A stretch of 5,399 nt of DNA from Flavobacteriales bacterium (GTDB lineage: Bacteria > Bacteroidota > Bacteroidia > Flavobacteriales > UA16), in assembly GCA_028141885.1 (NCBI GenBank), contig JAOIQU010000050.1, positions 1 through 5,399 of the forward strand. Direction: 5' to 3'. Every line of letters begins with the position of its first letter. Within the stretch, counting starts at the first letter, position 1. Under the pieces are notes generated by a model. The model ran no database searches. It had not been told where the DNA came from and saw only the letters and a list, made by a program, of their open reading frames with translations. The translations under genes and the position numbers were made by a program. Shown in pieces: positions 1 through 4,755 of this stretch.

Positions 1-638
1 CGAACATCGACCAAATGATGCCGAAGGCCGGGAGTGCCCCTCAGCTCTTTTTCGAACAGGGCTTCTACGCCCGACTTCCCCTTGTAATCGCCCAAGCGAT
101 ACCGAGCGTCTCGATTCATGTCGTCTCGATCCACCTCTCGGTATTCGCCCACAATTTGACTTGCGATGCCAAACACATTTTGTCGGACGGGCTGGGTGCG
201 AATCGACAGCCCGGGATAGCGCCACAATTCTGCCGACAGTGCGGCGTATTCGGACGCATTGAGCTGCCGCATTAGGGGCGACGCCTTGTAACGAGAATAC
301 CTGCGGGCACGCGCCAAACGCGTGTCGAGGTCACTTCGTTCAAGGTGCAGCAAGTTCGCAAGCGCTGTGGTGTCGATGTTGGCCATGGATCGAGGCACGA
401 CCATCAGATCGTAACTCGGCACGTTGTTGACCAACAGTTCTCCATGTCGATCGAGGCAGAGCCCTCGAGAAGGCTGGAGGATTTCTTGCTCTTCGGTCAG
501 GCGTTCTGCACGGTTCTTGTACTCATCTGTGGTCACCTGCATTTGGAACAGGCGCAACATGAACAGCACCCCCACGCCCAAGACGATGGCCCCAAAAGTG
601 CGCTGTCGACCAGCCAATTCGTGGCCTCTCAATTCCAT
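1..638 (-). CDS. mrdA: Penicillin-binding protein 2, elongasome transpeptidase (5' part; cut by left window edge)
   Basis: Class B penicillin-binding protein that cross-links new peptidoglycan during cell elongation, working with RodA and MreBCD in the inner membrane and periplasm. Only the first 212 codons are present. They show a short cytoplasmic start, one membrane anchor at about residues 15-35, and then the PBP dimerisation/pedestal region. Its hallmarks are PSRGLCLDRHGELLVNN at 56-72 (the usual P-RG-I-DRNG-LL-N box), SYDLMVVPR at 75-83, a Q-V-G-Y-EV-type segment at about 161-169 and GDYKGKSGVEALFEKELRG at 183-201 (the usual GD-GKSG-E--YE--LRG box). The SxxK, SxN and KTG catalytic motifs would lie beyond the edge, so activity cannot be judged. 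The ATG at 636-638 overlaps the end of mreD by 10 bases, suggesting translational coupling. This is seen as an N-terminal fragment only; FtsI/PBP3 is less likely given the mreD neighbour. Confidence 0.95.
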   Translation of the reverse strand, partial: MELRGHELAGRQRTFGAIVLGVGVLFMLRLFQMQVTTDEYKNRAERLTEEQEILQPSRGLCLDRHGELLVNNVPSYDLMVVPRSMANIDTTALANLLHLERSDLDTRLARARRYSRYKASPLMRQLNASEYAALSAELWRYPGLSIRTQPVRQNVFGIASQIVGEYREVDRDDMNRDARYRLGDYKGKSGVEALFEKELRGTPGLRHHLVDV

Positions 639-1174
639 GGATAGGCACTGACGTTTCGTCCATCTCCGCGTCTCGGGCGGTTCAAGAGGCCTTGAATCAA
701 CAGAAACGTCCCCACGTTGAGCAGGGTGGAGGTCAGCATTTGGCCCAACGTTCGCCCAAGGAGGCTCCAGCCATTTTGAAGCCCAAAGAGCACCACCCAA
801 TACATGGCGATTCCTGAGGCCAAAAAGCCGGCATAGCGCATCCACCCATCCTCGTAGGGGTCCAGGATGTGGCCCTGGCGAAGGCCTTCACGCGACTCGA
901 ACGCAGCGGTGAGCGAAGGGTATGCCATGCCCAACGTCACGGATGCCGCCAGGTGCATCCCCCCCGTGAGGCAGACCAAATCCATGCAAGCTCCCGTCAC
1001 GGCCGTCACCACCAGATACGTGGTGGGAGGCCATCCTACAGGCATCTTCAGCAACCCATACAGATGGACCGCCAGCAGGCCATAGCCACCCCAAAACTGG
1101 CCGTGTTGGAACAGCAAAACCTGGGTCAAAAAAGCCCATCCCAAGGTCCAGAAGAATGGAAACAGCGCGTTCAT
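629..1174 (-). CDS. mreD: Rod shape-determining protein MreD
   Basis: Small polytopic inner-membrane protein of the elongasome, thought to connect MreC with the PBP2-RodA synthase. The 181-residue product is very hydrophobic, with likely membrane segments near residues 3-22, 31-44, 51-69, 74-92, 115-132 and 146-164. It ends in a basic, polar tail (NRPRRGDGRN at 165-174) expected in the cytoplasm. The segment around D65 followed by LTGGMHLAA (69-77) fits the conserved D-----G-H-A region of MreD. The length is slightly above the roughly 160-170 residues usual for the family. The ATG overlaps the mreC stop in an ATGA arrangement (1171-1174), and the stop overlaps the mrdA start. MreD is poorly conserved in sequence, so position between mreC and mrdA carries much of the identification. 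Confidence 0.94.
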   Translation of the reverse strand: MNALFPFFWTLGWAFLTQVLLFQHGQFWGGYGLLAVHLYGLLKMPVGWPPTTYLVVTAVTGACMDLVCLTGGMHLAASVTLGMAYPSLTAAFESREGLRQGHILDPYEDGWMRYAGFLASGIAMYWVVLFGLQNGWSLLGRTLGQMLTSTLLNVGTFLLIQGLLNRPRRGDGRNVSAYPWN

Positions 1175-1968
1175 GGCAGGGAGGTGTTGCTTTGGATCAA
1201 GCTGTCGAGCCGCTGGTTTCTAGGTTGAGCGAGCCAAACCACGTGCCTGGATCGAAGAAAGTCAGCCCCAAGGGACACTTCCACGGTTTGGAATTCATCG
1301 GCATCGTCGCTCACAATGTCGGCGACAAGGCCTACGGGAATGTCTGCGGGAAAGACGCCATCGAATCCAGTGGTCATGACTGTGTCTCCTGGCAAGACGA
1401 GTTGCGCACGCGGCACGTCCATCACGAGTCCCTTCCCCACGCTGCCTTTGATGGACACGAGTCGTCCAGCTTGCCCGTTTCGGCCCAACCGAACGCTCCA
1501 TTGGGATTCGGGGTGCGTGAGGGTCAACACCAAACTCTCGTGGGCAGTGGTGTCCACGATGAGACCAGCTGCATGCCCCATGGACAGTACGCCTGCACCA
1601 GGGGCCGCACCATCTCGCCCGCCACGGTTGAGGACCATCCAAGGCGACCCTCGCCATCCTGGGCTTCGCAGCACACCAGCACTGCCGGATTGCCAGGGTT
1701 CTGAACGTCGTTCCTTGAGGGATTCGAGCTCGGCCCGAAGCCGAGCATTTTCGAGCATGATGCGTGCGTTGGACGCTTCGAGTTTCGTCCAATCACGAAG
1801 GTCACCGGCCGTGTTCATCCACGACCCTGTCATGCGCATCGACCAGCCCGACAATGCGGTGCGGTGGTGGCTGTAGGTCGTGTTCATCCAGCCCAGTGCA
1901 ACCCCCCAAAACATGAGGAAGAGCAACCACCTGTGGGTTCGTGCGAGAAGAGCGATGAGGTTTCGCAC
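1171..1968 (-). CDS. mreC: Rod shape-determining protein MreC
   Basis: Bitopic periplasmic scaffold of the elongasome that binds and activates PBP2 and links to MreB through MreD. The 265-residue protein has a short basic N terminus, one membrane segment at about 13-29, a heptad-like coiled coil at about 58-88 (L-ASNARIMLENARLRAELESLK), then the two beta-barrel domains. Family signatures are LNRGGRDGAAPGAGV at 113-127 (the usual L-KG--DGV--GM-V), GLIVDT at 135-140, and GDTVMTTGFDGVFPADIPVG at 194-213 (the usual GD-V-TSG---FP-GI-IG). The start is GTG at 1966-1968. It is preferred because the encoded RNLIALLARTHRWLLFL matches typical Bacteroidota MreC starts and it sits 10 bases after mreB; a later start would remove part of the anchor. 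The segment between anchor and coil contains several tryptophans (W42, W50, W60). Length is near the short end for the family. Confidence 0.97.
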   Translation of the reverse strand: MRNLIALLARTHRWLLFLMFWGVALGWMNTTYSHHRTALSGWSMRMTGSWMNTAGDLRDWTKLEASNARIMLENARLRAELESLKERRSEPWQSGSAGVLRSPGWRGSPWMVLNRGGRDGAAPGAGVLSMGHAAGLIVDTTAHESLVLTLTHPESQWSVRLGRNGQAGRLVSIKGSVGKGLVMDVPRAQLVLPGDTVMTTGFDGVFPADIPVGLVADIVSDDADEFQTVEVSLGADFLRSRHVVWLAQPRNQRLDSLIQSNTSLP

Positions 1969-1978
1969 GGCCCAGGGG

Positions 1979-3004
1979 TCAGTTTCTCATGAGGAACGGG
2001 AAGCGGTCGATGTTCTTCAAGGCGATGGCAGTGCCTTTGGCCACAGCGTGCAGTGGGTCATCCGCCACGTGCACGGGAAGCTTGGTTTTCAGCGAAAGAC
2101 GCTTGTCGAGTCCTCGCAACTGTGCGCCTCCTCCCGCGAGGTAAATCCCAGTTTTGAAAATGTCCGCAGACAATTCCGGCGGGGTGTTTTCCAAGGCGCT
2201 GTGGATGCTTTCTTCAATTTTGCTGATGCTCTTGTCCAAAGCGCCCGCGATTTCTGAGTAGCTCACCACGATTTCCTTGGGGATGCCAGTCATCAAGTCT
2301 CGGCCATGCACCGCGTAGTCCTCGGGTGGGTTGTCCAATTCTGTCAACGCAGAGCCCACGGCAATCTTGATTTGCTCTGCGGTGCGCTCCCCAATGAGGA
2401 TGTTGTGTTGGCGACGCATGTACTCCTCGATGTCATGGGTGAATTCATCACCTGCCACACGGATGTTGGTGTCGGTGACGATGCCGCCGAGGGCAATGAC
2501 GGCAATCTCCGAGGTTCCGCCCCCGATGTCGACGATCATGTTGCCCATGGGTTCTTCGACGTCGATGCCAATGCCGATGGCTGCGGCCATGGGCTCGTGA
2601 ATGAGGTAGACCTCTTTGCCCCCTGCGTGCTCGGCACTGTCCTTGACCGCGCGCTTCTCCACATCGGTGATGCCGGAGGGGATGCAAATGACCATGCGCA
2701 GGGAAGGGTTGAACCAAGATTTCCGTCCAGAGATGAGCTTGATCATGCCTTTGATCATCTGCTCGGCCGACTCAAAATCCGCAATCACACCGTCCTTCAA
2801 TGGACGTATCGTCTCAATGTTCTTGTGGGTTTTTCCGTGCATTTGCTGCGCGAGACGCCCGATTGCCACCACATTGCCCGTCATCCGGTCTTTGGCCACG
2901 ATGGAAGGCTCGTCCACCACCACCTTGTCTTGGAAGTAGATGATGGTGTTTGCCGTGCCCAAATCCATGGCAATCTCTTGCGTGAAGAAGTCAAACAATC
3001 CCAT
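1979..3004 (-). CDS. mreB: Rod shape-determining protein MreB, bacterial actin
   Basis: Actin-like ATPase that forms membrane-bound filaments on the cytoplasmic face and orients side-wall synthesis by the RodA-PBP2 complex. The 341-residue length is normal for MreB. Nucleotide-pocket motifs are intact: phosphate 1 DLGTANT at 14-20, phosphate 2 DIGGGTSE at 159-166, and the adenosine motif LAGGGAQLRG at 289-298. The conserved HEPMAAAIG stretch is at 136-144, with E137 in the region of the catalytic acid. The N terminus MGLFDFF is hydrophobic and may help membrane contact. The ATG at 3002-3004 directly gives the canonical Bacteroidota start. No Shine-Dalgarno sequence precedes it. It is the first gene of a tight mreBCD-mrdA run and is separated from purH by a 128-base spacer rich in inverted repeats, so it may have its own promoter. 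Mbl-type paralogues cannot be excluded by sequence alone, but the mreC neighbour supports MreB. Confidence 0.99.
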   Translation of the reverse strand: MGLFDFFTQEIAMDLGTANTIIYFQDKVVVDEPSIVAKDRMTGNVVAIGRLAQQMHGKTHKNIETIRPLKDGVIADFESAEQMIKGMIKLISGRKSWFNPSLRMVICIPSGITDVEKRAVKDSAEHAGGKEVYLIHEPMAAAIGIGIDVEEPMGNMIVDIGGGTSEIAVIALGGIVTDTNIRVAGDEFTHDIEEYMRRQHNILIGERTAEQIKIAVGSALTELDNPPEDYAVHGRDLMTGIPKEIVVSYSEIAGALDKSISKIEESIHSALENTPPELSADIFKTGIYLAGGGAQLRGLDKRLSLKTKLPVHVADDPLHAVAKGTAIALKNIDRFPFLMRN

Positions 3005-3024
3005 ACGCTAAAGGTAGAAGGGGC

Positions 3025-3039
3025 GAGGCCTCAGACCTC
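3025..3039 (-). repeat. Short hairpin in the mreB leader
   Basis: On the minus strand, GAGGTC and GGCCTC can pair across a three-base loop (TGA), with one G-U wobble. The stem ends 20 bases before the mreB start codon, close enough to influence ribosome access. It contains one of the two GAGGCCTC palindromes in this spacer. The stem is short and may be coincidental in GC-rich DNA. Confidence 0.35.
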
Positions 3040-3057
3040 AGCAAAAAAGGCCAATGT

Positions 3058-3087
3058 GCGCGAATGGTTGATAAGTTTCATTCGCGC
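3058..3087. repeat. Perfect 9-bp inverted repeat with 12-base AT-rich centre
   Basis: GCGCGAATG at 3058-3066 and CATTCGCGC at 3079-3087 are exact reverse complements around a 12-base centre, GTTGATAAGTTT. As RNA from the minus strand it forms a 9-bp stem downstream of purH, and six T follow at 3048-3043 after a 9-base gap, so a weak purH terminator is possible. As DNA, the dyad with an AT-rich middle also resembles a dimeric regulator's operator upstream of mreB. The sequence cannot decide between these roles. Confidence 0.55.
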
Positions 3088-3094
3088 GTGAATC

Positions 3095-3111
3095 GGCCTC
3101 GTGGGGAGGCC
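3095..3111. repeat. 6-bp GC-rich hairpin downstream of purH
   Basis: GGCCTC (3095-3100) and GAGGCC (3106-3111) are perfect reverse complements around a five-base loop. The stem lies 21 bases past the purH stop codon. On the minus strand no T run follows it, so it is not a classical Rho-independent terminator by itself; it could protect the 3' end of the purH message or be chance. Confidence 0.4.
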
Positions 3112-3132
3112 TCAAATGTGAAAAATCTGCAA

Positions 3133-4671
3133 TCAGTGGCGGAAGTGTCGCACGCCTGTCATGTACATCGCAAGGCCGGAAGCATTGCATGCGTCGATGC
3201 TCTTCTGGTCGTTGATCGAACCTCCCGGTTGGATCACGGCCGTCACGCCCGCCTCGGCGGCGAGCTCGACGCAATCGGGGAAGGGGAAGAAGGCATCTGA
3301 AGCCATGCTCGAGCCGTTCAGGTCGAACCCAAAACCCTGCGCCTTTTCGACGGCTTGCTTCAGGGCATCGACTCGGCTCGTTTGGCCGGTGCCGCTGGCG
3401 AGAAGCTGGCCGTTCTTGGCAAAGACCACGGTGTTGGACTTAGTGTGCTTGACGAGCTTGAGGGCAAACAACAGGTCGGCCTCGCTCTCTGGGCGTTGGA
3501 CGTTTGTCGTGCACGTCCACTGGTCGGCCGATTCCATGGCGTTGTCGCGTTCCTGAACGAGGTAGCCGTTGAGGGCGGACCGAACCGTGGACTTCGGCAG
3601 AGTGCCTGGCTGCTTCTCGAGCAGGATGCGGTTCTTCTTTTGGGCGAGCACGTTGAAGGCTTCAGGTTCGAACCCTGGCGCGATGACCACTTCACAGAAC
3701 AGGGTGTGGATCAAGTTGGCGGTCTCCAGATCGATGGGGCGGTTGGCGATCAGGACCCCTCCGAAGGCGCTTGTGGGGTCGCCCGCCAAAGCGTCCGTGT
3801 AGGCCTGCGCCAAGGTCTCACGCGTCGCGCAGCCACACGCATTGTTGTGCTTCAGGATCGCGAATGTGGGGGCGTCGTTGTGAAATTCCTCCATGAGCTG
3901 AACGGCTGCATCGACGTCAAGCAGGTTGTTGTACGACAGGGCCTTGCCGTGGAGCGGCTTGAGCAAGCCGTCCAAATCGCCAAAGTATTGACCGGCTTGG
4001 TGTGGGTTCTCGCCGTAACGCAGTGCGCGTGCCTGTGGAAGGCTGACGTTCAGGGTGTCCACAGCACCGCCTGCGAGGCTGGAACCGCTGAGGTGGGCGT
4101 GGATCATGGTGTCGTAATGTGAGCTGACGCGGAAGCCTCGAGATGCAAACGCCTTTCGCTCGTCGAGGGTGGTCACGCCGTCGCGCTTCAGCACCTCCAC
4201 CAAATTCCCGTAATCCTCCATGGAGGGGACGATGACCACATCATTGAAGTTCTTTGCCGCTCCTCGAATCAACGCAATCCCACCGATGTCGATTTTCTCG
4301 ATGATGTCCGCTTCGGAGGCTCCGCTGGCCACAGTGGCTTCAAACGGGTACAAATCCACAACAACCAGGTCGATGTTGGGCAGGTCATATTCCGCCATTT
4401 GGGCTTGATCGCCCTCGTGATTCCGACGGTTAAGAATGCCTCCAAACACTTTGGGGTGGAGCGTTTTCACCCGGCCTCCAAGAATGGACGGGTACGCCGT
4501 GACGTCTTCCACAGGGACCACCTCTGCCCCAATGTCTTCAATGGCCTTTTGCGTGCCTCCAGTGGAATAGATGGTCACACCCAAGCGCTTGAGTTCAGTC
4601 ACGATGGGCTCGAGGCCCTCTTTGTGAAAGACGGAAATGAGCGCAGATTTGATTTGACGGGATTCAGACAT
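3133..4671 (-). CDS. purH: Bifunctional AICAR transformylase / IMP cyclohydrolase
   Basis: Cytoplasmic enzyme for the last two steps of de novo purine synthesis: formyl transfer from 10-formyl-tetrahydrofolate to AICAR, then ring closure of FAICAR to IMP. The 512 residues are full length for the family. The N-terminal IMP cyclohydrolase (MGS-like) domain covers about 1-200, with YSTGGT at 35-40, GGRVKTLHPKVFGG at 65-78 and IDIGGIALIRGAAKN at 127-141. The C-terminal transformylase domain covers about 210-512, with LRYGENPHQ at 217-225, the KHNNACG catalytic Lys-His motif at 274-280, GDPTSAFGG at 297-305, VKHTKSNTVV at 407-416, SMASDAFFPFPD at 455-466 and the C-terminal TGVRHFRH. All expected motifs are intact. 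The ATG at 4669-4671 has no Shine-Dalgarno sequence; a TAnnTTTG element lies 32 bases upstream. It is divergent from the permease gene and upstream of mreB, with which co-transcription is possible but not shown. Confidence 0.99.
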   Translation of the reverse strand: MSESRQIKSALISVFHKEGLEPIVTELKRLGVTIYSTGGTQKAIEDIGAEVVPVEDVTAYPSILGGRVKTLHPKVFGGILNRRNHEGDQAQMAEYDLPNIDLVVVDLYPFEATVASGASEADIIEKIDIGGIALIRGAAKNFNDVVIVPSMEDYGNLVEVLKRDGVTTLDERKAFASRGFRVSSHYDTMIHAHLSGSSLAGGAVDTLNVSLPQARALRYGENPHQAGQYFGDLDGLLKPLHGKALSYNNLLDVDAAVQLMEEFHNDAPTFAILKHNNACGCATRETLAQAYTDALAGDPTSAFGGVLIANRPIDLETANLIHTLFCEVVIAPGFEPEAFNVLAQKKNRILLEKQPGTLPKSTVRSALNGYLVQERDNAMESADQWTCTTNVQRPESEADLLFALKLVKHTKSNTVVFAKNGQLLASGTGQTSRVDALKQAVEKAQGFGFDLNGSSMASDAFFPFPDCVELAAEAGVTAVIQPGGSINDQKSIDACNASGLAMYMTGVRHFRH

Positions 4672-4702
4672 GGGAATGGGAGAGGCTGGGTTTGGAAAGG
4701 GG

Positions 4703-4710
4703 CAAAATTA
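4703..4710 (-). promoter_or_regulatory. Candidate -7 promoter element of purH (TAATTTTG)
   Basis: The minus strand reads TAATTTTG, an exact fit to the TAnnTTTG element used by the primary sigma factor of Bacteroidota. Its distance from the purH ATG (32 bases) would leave a leader of roughly 25 bases. No TTG/TTTG -33 element was found at the usual spacing, where the sequence instead reads GC-rich, so the promoter is only half supported. Confidence 0.42.
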
Positions 4711-4714
4711 CAAT

Positions 4715-4739
4715 GAGACTCGGGATTTCGCGAGGTCTC
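4715..4739. repeat. Imperfect inverted repeat in the purH/permease divergent region
   Basis: GAGACTCG at 4715-4722 pairs with CGA (4731-4733) and GTCTC (4735-4739), with one unpaired G at 4734, around an eight-base centre. It overlaps a second tiny dyad, GCGAG-GT-CTCGC, at 4730-4741. The position is just upstream of the candidate purH -7 element and before the permease start, where an operator shared by both genes could sit. The symmetry is modest and could be chance. Confidence 0.3.
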
Positions 4740-4755
4740 GCAGTAGCTTCGTTCC

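Larger units (their letters stand above)
3005..3132. other. purH-mreB intergenic spacer with clustered inverted repeats
   Basis: This 128-base spacer forms the 3' end of the purH transcript and/or the 5' leader of mreB. Read on the minus strand it holds, in order, a 6-bp hairpin (3095-3111), a 9-bp inverted repeat (3058-3087), a run of six T (3043-3048), and a third short hairpin (3025-3039) about 20 bases before the mreB ATG. The 8-base palindrome GAGGCCTC occurs twice (3025-3032 and 3106-3113). No open reading frame of its own is credible. A clean intrinsic terminator is not seen, because the T run starts 9 bases after the nearest stem. The density of pairing segments suggests termination, RNA processing or control of mreB, but which of these applies is inference. 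Confidence 0.6.
4672..4755. promoter_or_regulatory. Divergent intergenic region between purH and the permease gene
   Basis: These 84 bases must hold the start signals for both purH (leftward) and the permease (rightward), unless either is read from elsewhere. Seen here are one good Bacteroidota -7-like element for purH and one imperfect inverted repeat. No convincing TAnnTTTG element was found for the permease on the plus strand, and no ribosome-binding site is visible on either side. No PurR-like operator could be recognised. Confidence 0.55.

Noticed and set aside
15..651. Small plus-strand open frames opposite mrdA
   Set aside because: The minus-strand frame is an uninterrupted PBP2 N terminus with family motifs; the plus-strand frames are its shadows.
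1156..1876. Two overlapping plus-strand open frames of about 180 codons opposite mreC
   Set aside because: mreC is clearly coding on the minus strand with all family motifs; both plus-strand products are low-complexity and unlike known proteins.
3009..3016. TACCTTTA on the minus strand, one mismatch from TAnnTTTG, upstream of mreB
   Set aside because: It is only 4 bases before the ATG, which would require a leaderless transcript, and the nearest TTTG is about 25 bases upstream instead of the usual 19-21 or so.
3066..3075. DnaA-box-like TTATCAACC on the minus strand inside the spacer dyad
   Set aside because: It differs from the TTATCCACA consensus at two positions and stands alone; there is no cluster of boxes, AT-rich unwinding region or dnaA/dnaN gene nearby.
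3043..3087. Rho-independent terminator for purH
   Set aside because: The 9-bp stem has a long 12-base loop and the T6 run begins 9 bases after the stem, so it does not meet the usual hairpin-then-T-run form; kept only as an inverted repeat.
2306..3091. A 261-codon open frame on the plus strand, antisense to mreB and running into the spacer
   Set aside because: It mirrors the mreB codons, its product is rich in His, Asp and Val without recognisable domains, and no promoter or start signal supports it.
3355..4122. A 255-codon open frame on the plus strand, antisense to purH
   Set aside because: It lies wholly inside an intact, strongly conserved purH. Its product matches no family I recognise and is explained by GC-rich codon bias keeping antisense frames free of stops.
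4691..4716. Plus-strand promoter for the permease from TTTG at 4691 and TACAATGA at 4709
   Set aside because: The spacing of 14 bases is too short and the second element misses the TTTG part of the consensus.
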